NCBI RefSeq assembly: GCF_040448305.1
Contig: NZ_CP148752.1
Coordinates: 1,116,001-1,180,000, forward strand
Source of the DNA: Pseudomonas fluorescens
Lineage (GTDB): Bacteria > Pseudomonadota > Gammaproteobacteria > Pseudomonadales > Pseudomonadaceae
Direction: 5' to 3'
Length of the DNA: 64,000 nt
A program made the position numbers and the translations under genes. Under the pieces are notes generated by a model that saw nothing but the letters and a program-made list of their open reading frames with translations, did no database searches and was not told the origin of the DNA. Positions 51,529 through 60,645 of the stretch are shown piece by piece (position 1 is the stretch's first letter; each line of letters opens with the position of its first letter).

Positions 51529-52169
51529 TCACGCAGATTGATCGGACTTCACTGAAGCTTAGACGGTGGTTGGCGAGGGTGAAAAAAAATGTGAAAGGCA
51601 AAATGATGCACGGACGCACCGATAATCAGGCTGATTGAAGCACTTGTGATGAGGAGGGCTTGCCTCCTGTGATCGAGAGTCCGGTATTTGCAGTGGGTCT
51701 GACGCAACGGGGGGGATCTGATCAAGGGGGCAGTTTCGCAGTCAAACGGGCACTTCGGCAATCCAACATCCCCCTCGCTCCAATTGGCACGGGGGGAACG
51801 CGGCAGTTGCCTGTAATGGCCGCAATAGAGCCATTTCGAAACTGAGTACGGCTTTCGTAGGGGCATGACGATGCACCAATGCTGTGCAATACTCCGCGCC
51901 CTTTAAATAGCGAAAATTCCTACATGATCTAGGTGATGCCCCTCCGCAAGTCGGGTTTTTGCCGGGATTTATGGCTGAATTTTGTGATTTATAGAGTGAA
52001 TATCTCTGTCACCAGCTTTTTATACTGCACGACCCGCTGATCTTGCAGGTTTTGTCCTACAGGACGGTTCTGCTTACAAAGCAGGCCCGGTTACACGAAG
52101 CCATTGGCCTATCGGTCGGTGGCTTCAATGCTCGGTGGTCATATCCAACAACAAGATGAGGTGCCCCTT
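51529..52169. other. Long non-coding gap, probable permease leader
   Basis: 641 bases between divergent genes, with no convincing coding frame. A hairpin gaagcca/tggcttc-type stem occurs at about 52097-52126, just before the permease ribosome site, and tcctacagga is at about 52051. The right half is AT-rich and probably holds the permease promoter; a long transcribed leader is possible. No known riboswitch was recognised. Confidence 0.45.
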
Positions 52170-53591
52170 ATGCCCGTAGGCAATCACCAGCCCAACGGCG
52201 AGACCGCTCAGGGCGGTCCGCTTAAACGTGAACTCGGCGAGCGGCATATTCGCCTGATGGCACTCGGTGCCTGTATCGGCGTCGGCCTGTTCCTGGGCTC
52301 GGCCAAGGCCATCGAAATGGCCGGTCCGGCCATCATGCTGTCTTACATCATCGGCGGTCTGGCAATCCTGGTGATCATGCGCGCCCTCGGCGAGATGGCC
52401 GTGCACAATCCGGTCGCTGGCTCGTTCAGCCGTTACGCCCAAGACTACCTCGGCCCGCTGGCGGGCTTCCTGACCGGCTGGAACTACTGGTTCCTGTGGC
52501 TGGTGACCTGCGTCGCGGAAATCACTGCCGTGGCGGTCTACATGGGCATCTGGTTCCCCGATGTACCGCGCTGGATCTGGGCGCTCGCTGCGTTGATCAG
52601 CATGGGCTCGATCAACCTGATCGCGGTCAAGGCCTTCGGTGAATTCGAGTTCTGGTTTGCCCTGATCAAGATCGTCACCATCATTGCGATGGTGTTCGGC
52701 GGCATCGGCATCATCGCCTTCGGTTTCGGCAACGACGGCGTGGCCCTGGGGATTTCCAACCTGTGGACCCACGGTGGCTTCATGCCCAACGGCATAACTG
52801 GCGTGCTGATGTCGCTGCAAATGGTGATGTTCGCCTACCTCGGCGTGGAGATGATCGGTCTGACCGCCGGTGAAGCGAAGAACCCGCAAAAGACCATCCC
52901 CAATGCCATCGGCTCGGTGTTCTGGCGGATTCTGCTGTTCTACGTCGGCGCGTTGTTCGTGATCCTGTCGATCTACCCGTGGAACGAAATCGGCACCCAG
53001 GGCAGTCCGTTCGTGATGACTTTCGAGCGGCTGGGCATCAAGACCGCGGCGGGCATCATCAACTTCGTGGTGATCACCGCGGCGTTGTCGTCCTGCAACG
53101 GCGGCATCTTCAGTACCGGGCGCATGCTCTACAGCCTGGCGCAGAACGGCCAGGCCCCGGCCGGCTTTGCCAAGACCTCGAACAACGGCGTACCGCGTCG
53201 TGCATTGCTGCTGTCGATTGGTGCGTTGCTGTTGGGCGTATTGCTCAACTATCTGGTGCCGGAAAAGGTGTTTGTCTGGGTAACGGCGATTGCCACCTTC
53301 GGCGCGATCTGGACCTGGGCGATGATCCTGCTGGCCCAATTGAAATTCCGCAAAGGCCTGAGCGCCAGCGAAGCGGCCGGCCTGAAATACCGCATGTGGC
53401 TGTACCCGGTCAGCTCCTACCTGGCGCTGGCGTTCCTGGTGCTGGTGGTCGGCCTGATGGCGTACTTCCCGGACACCCGCGTGGCGCTGTATGTGGGCCC
53501 TGCGTTCCTGGTGCTGCTGACGGTGCTGTTCTACATGTTCAAGCTGCAACCGACCAATGTTTCGCAGGGTGCGGTGCGTTCGGTTTCGTAA
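52170..53591 (+). CDS. Amino acid permease, ProY/AroP (AAT) type
   Basis: A 473-residue inner-membrane transporter with 12 predicted helices. 'LKRELGERHIRLMALGACIG' followed by 'GLFLGSAKAI' is the amino acid-polyamine-organocation signature; 'GEMAVHNPVAGSFSRYAQDY' is the next conserved block. The sequence is closest in pattern to ProY-type proline/histidine permeases. ATG 52170 has GAGGTG upstream; an earlier in-frame ATG at 52104 would add a non-conserved 22 residues overlapping the leader hairpin. Followed by a terminator. Confidence 0.87.
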   Translation: MPVGNHQPNGETAQGGPLKRELGERHIRLMALGACIGVGLFLGSAKAIEMAGPAIMLSYIIGGLAILVIMRALGEMAVHNPVAGSFSRYAQDYLGPLAGFLTGWNYWFLWLVTCVAEITAVAVYMGIWFPDVPRWIWALAALISMGSINLIAVKAFGEFEFWFALIKIVTIIAMVFGGIGIIAFGFGNDGVALGISNLWTHGGFMPNGITGVLMSLQMVMFAYLGVEMIGLTAGEAKNPQKTIPNAIGSVFWRILLFYVGALFVILSIYPWNEIGTQGSPFVMTFERLGIKTAAGIINFVVITAALSSCNGGIFSTGRMLYSLAQNGQAPAGFAKTSNNGVPRRALLLSIGALLLGVLLNYLVPEKVFVWVTAIATFGAIWTWAMILLAQLKFRKGLSASEAAGLKYRMWLYPVSSYLALAFLVLVVGLMAYFPDTRVALYVGPAFLVLLTVLFYMFKLQPTNVSQGAVRSVS

Positions 53592-53610
53592 GTTGTAACG
53601 CCTGAAAGAC

Positions 53611-53642
53611 AAAAGCCCCGGTCGAAAGGATCGGGGCTTTTT
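53611..53642 (+). terminator. Rho-independent terminator of the amino acid permease
   Basis: aaaagccccgg-tcgaaagga-tcggggctttt type stem with A and T tracts on both sides, 20 bases after the stop codon. Confidence 0.9.
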
Positions 53643-53655
53643 GGTTTTGAAGAGC

Positions 53656-53734
53656 AAAAGATCGCAGCCTGCGGCAGCTCCTACAGGGGAATGCGGTCTG
53701 ATTCTGTAGGAGCTGCCGCAGGCTGGGATCTTTT
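53656..53734. repeat. Palindromic repeat, 'gtaggagctgccgcaggctg' family, overlapping a gene end
   Basis: Arms 53656-53684 and 53706-53734, complementary with one mismatch. The 3' end of the OpgC-like gene reads through the right arm and stops inside the left one. Confidence 0.93.
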
Positions 53735-54841
53735 GATTGTCTGGTTCAACCGCTTGTTGAACTCAAGCCACGCCGCCAGCAGCGCCATCAACCCGGCACC
53801 CACCAGCGCCGTGAAGACCTGCATGGCAACAGCGTCGTCGGTCAACGCATTGACCATGTCCGCCAATGGCGCCAGCAGCACGCCCAGACAGAAAATTTCC
53901 AGCGAGAAACGGCCCATGCGGCAACTTTGCTGCGCGAGCCAGTTTTGCGTCCATCCGCTGTCGGGAATCAATTTCGCCGTGACGTAGGCCAGTGCGAGGA
54001 AATGCAGCAGGCGCACGGGGGACAGGTCGGTCTTGCTGATGGGGTACAGGACGTTTTGCAGGTTCGCCGGCACCACGGCATCGTGTATGTCCGGCCAACG
54101 CCACAGCACGGTCAACACACCGGCGACCACGACATACAACGCCGCACCGACAAACAACGGCTGGCGAACCAATGGGCGCGTCTCGGGCAAGCGCGGGCGC
54201 TGGCTGTGAATCGCAGCGGCACCGCCGAGCACGAACAGCAACTGCCAGGCGACCGGGTTGAAATACCACACGCCGTCCTTGATGGCCGCCAGGTTCCAGC
54301 CAGCCAGCGGCACCATCAGGTACAGCGTCAATGACATCGCGACCACCACCCAGGCCTTGCGCACCAGAATCGGCAGCACCAGGGGCAAGCCCGCCAACAG
54401 CACGATGTACAGCGGCAACGGGTCCATCAGGTTCGGCTTGAAGCGCAACAGCAGTTCATCGATCAAGGCCTGCTGCGGGTTGCTGATGAAGTGATGCATG
54501 CCCATTTCTTCCACCAGATCCCGTGTTTCCACGTGGCTGTTGGCGAAAAACACAATGCCCATCAGCATCGCCAGCAGAAAGATATGCACCACGTAGAGCA
54601 CCCACGCCCGGCGCAGGATTTTCACGCAGGCGATCAGAAAACCTTCGCGCGCCAGGACTTTGCCGTACGCCAGTACGGCCGCGTAACCGGCCAGAAACAC
54701 GAAAACCTCGGCCGCATCGCTGAAACCGAAGTTACGCAGGGTGATTTGCCCCAAGGGGTTGTGGGGCACGTGATCCCAAAAGATGAAGATCAGTGCCAGA
54801 CCACGAAAAAAGTCGATCCGGTGATCGCGTGCTAACGTCAT
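53681..54841 (-). CDS. opgC: OpgC-domain membrane acyltransferase
   Basis: A 386-residue integral membrane protein with about ten helices. 'RIDFFRGLALIFIFWDHVPH' at the start and 'FGFSDAAEVFVFLAGYAAVLAYG' near residue 40 are the OpgC landmarks (DxxRG and the conserved His of the acyltransferase-3 superfamily). OpgC succinylates osmoregulated periplasmic glucans. Start ATG 54841 (MTLARDHR). The last ~17 residues (KRSQPAAAPTESDRIPL) are encoded by a REP palindrome, so the natural C-terminus appears to have been extended by the repeat. Neighbouring gtr genes also modify a surface glycan. Confidence 0.82.
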   Translation of the reverse strand: MTLARDHRIDFFRGLALIFIFWDHVPHNPLGQITLRNFGFSDAAEVFVFLAGYAAVLAYGKVLAREGFLIACVKILRRAWVLYVVHIFLLAMLMGIVFFANSHVETRDLVEEMGMHHFISNPQQALIDELLLRFKPNLMDPLPLYIVLLAGLPLVLPILVRKAWVVVAMSLTLYLMVPLAGWNLAAIKDGVWYFNPVAWQLLFVLGGAAAIHSQRPRLPETRPLVRQPLFVGAALYVVVAGVLTVLWRWPDIHDAVVPANLQNVLYPISKTDLSPVRLLHFLALAYVTAKLIPDSGWTQNWLAQQSCRMGRFSLEIFCLGVLLAPLADMVNALTDDAVAMQVFTALVGAGLMALLAAWLEFNKRLNQTIKRSQPAAAPTESDRIPL

Positions 54842-55085
54842 GACAGCAAACTCGTAACAGCGGGTGAAAATGGGATTGGCCGCGGGCGCAAAGGCCACGC
54901 GCCCAATTGGCGGCGCGCAGGGTGGACTGATTCGTGGGCAATTGCAAAGTCGGGATATTACCGGATGTCTCGGGCGTTACCCCAAGGCTCAACCGCTGGT
55001 CAGAAAGGTCCGTCAACCTGCGATTTCTGACAGTAGACAGGCTCAAAATTTAATGAGTGCAACGTTCTTGAAACGGGAGCCTCCC

Positions 55086-55460
55086 ATGAGACTGTTGTGG
55101 AAAGGGCTGTCCAGTTACACGGTGATCGGGGTCGCCAACACCCTGATTCACTGGCAGATCTTTTTCCTGCTGAGCGTGGCGGCCGGCCTCAGCCAGGCGA
55201 TCAGCAACCTGGCGGCCTTCTGCGTGGCTGCGTCGTTTTCCTTCTATATGAACGCGCAATTTACCTTCGCCGCCAGTGCCACGGTCGCAGGTTATCTACT
55301 GTTTCTTTTTGGCATGGGGGCATTGAGCCTGGGTGTCGGCCATCTGGGCGACGCCTGGCGATTGCACGGTTTGTTCACCGTGGCCCTGTTTTCGGCGTTG
55401 AGCCTGGTGTTCGGTTTCCTGTATTCCAAATACGTGGTGTTTCGCGAGCGTGATCGATGA
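55086..55460 (+). CDS. gtrA: GtrA family membrane protein (flippase-like)
   Basis: A 124-residue protein with four predicted helices, typical GtrA length. 'GLSSYTVIGVANTLIHWQIF' at the N-terminus and 'FSFYMNAQFTF' in the centre are family hallmarks. GtrA is thought to move the undecaprenyl-phosphate-linked sugar made by GtrB across the inner membrane. GGGAG precedes ATG 55086. Its stop overlaps the gtrB start by four bases. Confidence 0.87.
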   Translation: MRLLWKGLSSYTVIGVANTLIHWQIFFLLSVAAGLSQAISNLAAFCVAASFSFYMNAQFTFAASATVAGYLLFLFGMGALSLGVGHLGDAWRLHGLFTVALFSALSLVFGFLYSKYVVFRERDR

Positions 55461-56398
55461 AAATCTCGCTCATTGTCCCGGTGTTCAACGAAGAGCAGTC
55501 AATCAACCTGTTTTATCAGGCGGTGCGACGGGAGTTGAAGCTGGGCGGCACCGAAGTCGAGATCGTGTTCATCAACGATGGCAGCTCCGACCGCACGGCC
55601 GAACAGGCTGCGGCACTGGCGCAGGCGGACGATCAGGTCATGCTGATCAATTTCTCGCGCAACTTCGGCAAGGAACCGGCACTGTTTGCCGGCCTGGAGC
55701 ACGCCAGCGGCGATGCCGTGATTCCCATGGATGTCGACCTGCAGGACCCGATCAACGTCATTCCGTTGTTGATCGAGCAGTGGCAAAAGGGTGCCGACGT
55801 GGTCCTCGCCAAACGTCGCAACCGGGCCGCCGACGGCTACCTCAGGCGCCACAGCGCGTCGATTTTCTACCATGTGCTCAATCGCATCGCCTACACCCGC
55901 ATCGAGGAAAACGTCGGGGACTTTCGGCTGATGGATCGTAAGGTGGTCGACGTGATCCGGTCCCTGCCCGAGCACCAGTTGTTCATGAAAGGTGTGTTGT
56001 CGTGGGCCGGGTTCAACACCGTGGTGGTGGAGTTCGAGCGGCCAGGAAGGGTGGTGGGGAGCAGCAAGTTCAATGTCTGGAAGCTGTGGAACCTGGCACT
56101 GGAAGGCGTGACCTCGTTCAGTACCGTGCCGCTGCGCTTGTGGACTTACGTCGGTGGCGGCATTTCGATTTTCGCGGTGCTCTATGCGGTGTACATGGTG
56201 CTGGACAAGGTTTTCTTCGGCAACAGCGTCCCCGGTTATCCGTCGCTGATGACCGCCATCCTGTTTCTCGGCGGCGTGCAACTGATCGGCATCGGCATCC
56301 TCGGCGAGTACATCGGTCGCATCTACATCGAGGCCAAGCACCGGCCGCGCTATGTGATCAAAGACATCGTCGGCGGTAAAGACCGGGGCAGGCGTTAG
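55457..56398 (+). CDS. gtrB: GtrB-type bactoprenol glucosyl transferase (GT2)
   Basis: A 313-residue membrane-associated glycosyltransferase. The GT2 domain starts with 'KISLIVPVFNEEQSI' and contains 'FINDGSSDRT' and 'MDVDLQDPINVIP' (DxD-type metal site); two C-terminal helices lie at about 230-300. It transfers glucose from UDP-glucose to undecaprenyl phosphate for O-antigen or other glycan modification. Translationally coupled to gtrA. Confidence 0.9.
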   Translation: MKISLIVPVFNEEQSINLFYQAVRRELKLGGTEVEIVFINDGSSDRTAEQAAALAQADDQVMLINFSRNFGKEPALFAGLEHASGDAVIPMDVDLQDPINVIPLLIEQWQKGADVVLAKRRNRAADGYLRRHSASIFYHVLNRIAYTRIEENVGDFRLMDRKVVDVIRSLPEHQLFMKGVLSWAGFNTVVVEFERPGRVVGSSKFNVWKLWNLALEGVTSFSTVPLRLWTYVGGGISIFAVLYAVYMVLDKVFFGNSVPGYPSLMTAILFLGGVQLIGIGILGEYIGRIYIEAKHRPRYVIKDIVGGKDRGRR

Positions 56399-56399
56399 C

Positions 56400-57908
56400 A
56401 TGGGCCGGTTCAGCGACTTCTTCGTTCGCGAGCTCAGTCGGCATCAGGTCTGGCGGTTTTTTCTGTTCGCCACCCTGGTGTATGTCCTGCCGTTGATCCT
56501 CGCGGATTATCCCTACATCGATGACAACTGGCGTTCGCTGTCGGCGGGCATGGCCTGGGCCGAGCAGGGCCGACTCTTCACCCAGCTGTTCTACAACGCG
56601 CTGACCTTCAGCCATGCCGCGCCAAACATCTTTCCCTTGCCCTTGTTGATCGCCACGCTGGCCATGGCGTCGGCGCTGACCAGCCTGACGTTCCATTACT
56701 TTCACAAGCCAAGCGTCGCTTGTTGCCTGGTGCTGTTGCCGCTCTGGTACAGCCCGTTCTTCCTGCAGAACCTGTCCTATCAATACGACGGTCCCACCAC
56801 GGCCCTGAGCCTGGTGGCGGTGATCTACGCCATCACCTTTCGTCACCCGTGGCGCAGCGTGCAATGGCTGGTGCCGGCGTTCCTGATTGCACTGGCGCTG
56901 GGGTTGTATCAGGTCAGCCTGAATGTGTTCCTGGGCCTGTGTTGCCTGGAGTTGCTCAGGGCTGCCAACGATAAAACGGCCCCGGTTCCATGGCGTGACC
57001 TGCTGGGCTGGAAAGCCGCCCAGGTCATCCTCGGCGGGTTGATCTACAGCGTTAGTGCTTATCTGTTCATGGACTCGAATCGCACATTGCTGCTCGATTG
57101 GACGGCGCATCCCTCATTGCAGATCCAGATCAACATTGCCCGGGTCCTGGAAAAAGTCGTGCTGTTGTTCCATGGCGGATGGCTCTGGGTGTTCGGCGGG
57201 TTGCTGTTGCTTGCGATAGCCGGGGCGGTGCGGTTGGGATTGAACGTAGCGGCGCGTCAGGAAGGCGGGCCGAAGAAGCTGTTGATCGGCCTGATGTGCT
57301 TGCTGACATTGCCCTTGGTGACGCTGCTGGTGTCCGGTGTCGCGCTGATTTTCCGCGACTTCAACGAAGGCGCCCGCACCTTGATGGGCTTCGCCGTGCT
57401 GCTGGTATTGCTGTTCTACCTGGGGCATCTGGCGCTGGCGTCGATTCATGAGCGCCTGCCACTGCTGTTGATGATTCCTCTGCTGGCCATGTTGTCGCTG
57501 TCGTTCGCCCATGGCCGGGTGCTGACGGTGCAGAAAACCTTTGCGTCCACGGCGCTGGCCGGTCTTGCGTACGACATCGCCAGCCATCAGTCGCTGCGCG
57601 AGGCCAAGAGGATCTACATCTCGGTGAGTTATTCCGACTATTGGTTAGTGGCGGCGGCAGGCTCATTCAAGCAGTTGCCGGTGCTGCACTACCTGCTCAA
57701 TACCGACTTTTACATGCTGGCCGAGAATCTGCCGAAAGCCGGGATCACCAACGTGGTGGCGGAGCGGGAACGGCGCAACGCGACACGGGTCGGTTTTCAG
57801 GGTTATCCGGCGCTGGTGGACAGACAGTTCTACCGGATTTACCTGATCGGTGATTACGGTTTTATCGTGATGAAGGAACCGACCCCGAGCAAAACACTGC
57901 GTTGGTGA
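56400..57908 (+). CDS. GtrC-type glucosyltransferase domain membrane protein
   Basis: A 502-residue membrane protein with about ten helices. 'DYPYIDDNWRSLSAGMAWA' in the first periplasmic loop carries acidic residues as in GT-C enzymes, and a soluble C-terminal tail follows the last helix at about 400. The GtrC position in a gtrABC cassette is the serotype-specific enzyme that adds the sugar to the polymer. One base after the gtrB stop. The acceptor polysaccharide is unknown; glucose as the donor sugar is inferred from the cassette. Confidence 0.82.
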   Translation: MGRFSDFFVRELSRHQVWRFFLFATLVYVLPLILADYPYIDDNWRSLSAGMAWAEQGRLFTQLFYNALTFSHAAPNIFPLPLLIATLAMASALTSLTFHYFHKPSVACCLVLLPLWYSPFFLQNLSYQYDGPTTALSLVAVIYAITFRHPWRSVQWLVPAFLIALALGLYQVSLNVFLGLCCLELLRAANDKTAPVPWRDLLGWKAAQVILGGLIYSVSAYLFMDSNRTLLLDWTAHPSLQIQINIARVLEKVVLLFHGGWLWVFGGLLLLAIAGAVRLGLNVAARQEGGPKKLLIGLMCLLTLPLVTLLVSGVALIFRDFNEGARTLMGFAVLLVLLFYLGHLALASIHERLPLLLMIPLLAMLSLSFAHGRVLTVQKTFASTALAGLAYDIASHQSLREAKRIYISVSYSDYWLVAAAGSFKQLPVLHYLLNTDFYMLAENLPKAGITNVVAERERRNATRVGFQGYPALVDRQFYRIYLIGDYGFIVMKEPTPSKTLRW

Positions 57909-57935
57909 CACGCGGTTTTGATCGGGGTGGCGAGG

Positions 57936-59555
57936 TCATGCCGCCGCTATGTCATGGGGCTCGAAACTGTCGGCCCGGGCCATCTGCCACATCCGCGAGT
58001 AGAACTCGCCGTTCACTTCGCCGGTCAGCAACTCCCCCGGTTTGAGGAATACGTGCAGCTGCGAGAACAGCTTGATCTCGGTTGCCGACATGCGTCGCAC
58101 CAGGTGCTTGGCCGACAGTTGCGACGGATGTTCGAGGCCGGCGGCGGCGAGCATTTCCGCCAGGGCCTTGAGGGTGTTGCGGTGGAAATTGAACACGCGC
58201 TGGGCCTTGTCCGGCACCACCAGCGCGCGCTGGCGCAGGGTGTCCTGGGTGGCGACGCCGGTCGGGCATTTGTTGGTGTGGCAGCTCTGCGACTGGATGC
58301 AGCCGATGGCGAACATGAAGCCGCGCGCGGAGTTGGCCCAGTCGGCACCGATGGCCAGCACGCTGGCGATGTCGAAGGCGCTGACGATCTTGCCGCTGGC
58401 GCCGAGCTTGATCTTGTCCCGCAGGTTCAAGCCCACCAGGGTGTTGTGCACGAACAGCAGGCCTTCGCGCATCGGCACGCCGATGTGGTCGGTGAATTCC
58501 ACGGGCGCGGCGCCGGTGCCGCCTTCCTTGCCGTCCACCACGATGAAGTCCGGGAGGATGCCCGTTTCCAGCATGGCCTTGGCAATGCCCATGAACTCCC
58601 ACGGATGGCCGAGGCAGAACTTGAAGCCCACCGGTTTACCGCCGGACAGCTCACGCAGTTGTGCGATGAAATGCATCATTTCGATCGGCGTGGAAAACGC
58701 AGTGTGGCGCGACGGTGACACGCAGTCCTCGCCCATCAGGATGCCGCGGGTTTCGGCGATTTCCCGGGTGACCTTGTGCTTGGGCAGGATGCCGCCGTGG
58801 CCGGGCTTGGCGCCCTGGCTCATCTTGATTTCGATCATCCGCACCTGTGGCGTCCGGGCTTGTGCCGCAAAGCGTTCCGGGTCGAAATGGCCGTCGCTGG
58901 TGCGGCAGCCGAAGTAGCCGCTGCCCAGTTCCCAGGTCAGGTCGCCACCGTTTTCCCGGTGATAGGGGCTGATGCTGCCTTCGCCGGTGTCATGGGCGAA
59001 GTTGCCGAGCCTGGCACCCTGGTTCAACGCGCGGATGGCGTTGGCGCTGAGGGAGCCGAAACTCATGGCCGAGATATTGAACACCGACGCCGAATAGGGC
59101 TGGGTGCACTGTGGGCCGCCGACCGTCACCCGGAAACTGCTCGGGTCGCTCAACGGCGCCGGACGCATGGAGTGGCCGATGAATTCGAAACCCGACTGGT
59201 ACACGTCAATCAGCGTGCCGAAGGGTTTGTCGGCGGTTTCATTCTTGGCCCGGGAATAGACCAGCGAGCGCTGGGCCCGGGAGAAGGGCAGGGCGTCGCT
59301 GTCGGATTCGAGCAGGTACTGGCGGATTTCCGGGCGGATGCCTTCCACCAGGTAGCGGATATTGCCGAGAATCGGGTAATTGCGGCGCACCGCGTGTGGG
59401 CTTTGCAGCAGATCGAACAGGCCGATCAGGCTGAGGACAGCGGTGACGGTGGTGATCGACCAGAGCCAGTCATAGTCAAGAAAAGGCAGGCTGGCGAGGG
59501 TGAAGATCACGCAGACGGCAAAGAAGGCGTAGCGGCTCAGGAGTGACAGGCTCAT
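57936..59555 (-). CDS. FMN-binding glutamate synthase-like protein
   Basis: A 539-residue protein. Two N-terminal membrane helices (about 8-28 and 32-50) precede the FMN-binding (beta/alpha)8 barrel of the glutamate synthase large subunit: 'SASVFNISAMSFGSLSANAI', 'HDTGEGSISPYHRENGGDL' and 'VVDGKEGGTGAAP'. The iron-sulfur cluster motif C-X5-C-X4-C is intact (CIQSQSCHTNKC). The glutaminase domain of full GltB is absent. Members with membrane anchors are common in Pseudomonas; substrate and electron partner are not known. Confidence 0.88.
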   Translation of the reverse strand: MSLSLLSRYAFFAVCVIFTLASLPFLDYDWLWSITTVTAVLSLIGLFDLLQSPHAVRRNYPILGNIRYLVEGIRPEIRQYLLESDSDALPFSRAQRSLVYSRAKNETADKPFGTLIDVYQSGFEFIGHSMRPAPLSDPSSFRVTVGGPQCTQPYSASVFNISAMSFGSLSANAIRALNQGARLGNFAHDTGEGSISPYHRENGGDLTWELGSGYFGCRTSDGHFDPERFAAQARTPQVRMIEIKMSQGAKPGHGGILPKHKVTREIAETRGILMGEDCVSPSRHTAFSTPIEMMHFIAQLRELSGGKPVGFKFCLGHPWEFMGIAKAMLETGILPDFIVVDGKEGGTGAAPVEFTDHIGVPMREGLLFVHNTLVGLNLRDKIKLGASGKIVSAFDIASVLAIGADWANSARGFMFAIGCIQSQSCHTNKCPTGVATQDTLRQRALVVPDKAQRVFNFHRNTLKALAEMLAAAGLEHPSQLSAKHLVRRMSATEIKLFSQLHVFLKPGELLTGEVNGEFYSRMWQMARADSFEPHDIAAA

Positions 59556-59605
59556 ACGGTTTCCTTGGGTTCGGACTCAATAAATTTGGCTAAACACAAA
59601 ACACT

Positions 59606-59693
59606 GTGGGAGCGAGCCTGCTCGCGATGGCGGTCTTTCATTCAGTATTGATAGTGACTGAACCACCGCTATCGCGAGCAAGCTCGCTCCCAC
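59606..59693. repeat. REP inverted pair
   Basis: Arms 59606-59628 and 59671-59693, upstream of the glutamate-synthase-like gene. Confidence 0.9.
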
Positions 59694-59720
59694 ATAAAAG
59701 CAAAGTGCTCCACAGGTCAT

Positions 59721-60521
59721 TCAGGCATTTTGTGCCTGGAGAAAAATCGAAAACAGCTCGGACTGGGATTTGATCCCCAGCTTGCTGTACATGTGTTTCT
59801 TGTGGACTTTCACGGTTTCGACCGAGATTTCCAGCTTACGGGCGATTTCTTTACTGGAGCAACCGCTGAGCATCAAACGCCCGACATCCAGCTCCCGAGC
59901 CGTCAACTGCGCGCCTTTGAGCTGCTGCACCGAGGCCTCCAGTTGTACCCGCCAATCAGCTTGCGGCGGTGCGGGGACCAGGGCCACGACTTCGTTGATT
60001 TCATAGGGTAGACGCTGGCGCAACAGGCCGAGCACCCACGGCTGGATCAACGACAGCAAGGCGATCTGCTGGCCGCTGAAGCGCTGGGTACTGCCCAGTG
60101 AAAGGCACAGCGTGCGGTCGCCTTCGAGCTGGCAATTGAACTGGATTTCGTCGGCCACCACATTCAGACGAAAGTAGCGCTGGTAATACTCGGTCAGCTC
60201 GAAGTGCTCCGGGGCCACTTCCGACAGGCGATACAGCCCGGTGCGCGACTGCTCGCGGCAGGCGATGTAGAAGGGGTCGAGCAGGTACAGGCCGCGCAGG
60301 TAATCCTGGAACAACTGGTCAGGGCTGCCGTCTTCGCCGGGGCATTCGGCGAACACCTGGGGGCGCTGATCGGCACTGAAAAGCAGCGCCACCCAGCTGT
60401 CGAAGGGCACGTACTGGTCCAGCAGGCGTACAAGCTGGGTCCAGAAATTGGGCTTGTCCAGGGCGTCGATCAGTTGCCCCACCGAGCGGTGCCAGGCGAT
60501 GTCGTCCAACGAGAGTGTCAT
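59721..60521 (-). CDS. LuxR-family transcriptional regulator
   Basis: A 266-residue regulator with the C-terminal LuxR/GerE helix-turn-helix (about 205-262, 'LTARELDVGRLMLSGCSSKE' and 'IARKLEISVETVKVHKKHMY'). The N-terminal ~190 residues are an uncharacterised sensor region with 'LDQYVPFDSWVALLF' near the start; no receiver domain or acyl-homoserine-lactone-binding motif is evident. It is divergent from the amidase gene, which it may control together with the permease beyond. Confidence 0.85.
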   Translation of the reverse strand: MTLSLDDIAWHRSVGQLIDALDKPNFWTQLVRLLDQYVPFDSWVALLFSADQRPQVFAECPGEDGSPDQLFQDYLRGLYLLDPFYIACREQSRTGLYRLSEVAPEHFELTEYYQRYFRLNVVADEIQFNCQLEGDRTLCLSLGSTQRFSGQQIALLSLIQPWVLGLLRQRLPYEINEVVALVPAPPQADWRVQLEASVQQLKGAQLTARELDVGRLMLSGCSSKEIARKLEISVETVKVHKKHMYSKLGIKSQSELFSIFLQAQNA

Positions 60522-60645
60522 GCATCTACCCCTATCGTGTTACCCCAGCGGCGTAATTCCCCGCCCGGTTGCTTGCTGCGCATACTGGCGCACAGACACC
60601 GACCGGGCAATCTTTCTGCCGCCCGGCCCATGACAAGGAATACCC

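Noticed and set aside
51549..51866. 105-codon frame upstream of the PBP gene
   Set aside because: No ribosome site, biased composition and no motif. The region is better read as non-coding.
55086..57908. Prophage remnant
   Set aside because: gtrABC alone is not evidence of a phage; no integrase, attachment site or structural genes are nearby.
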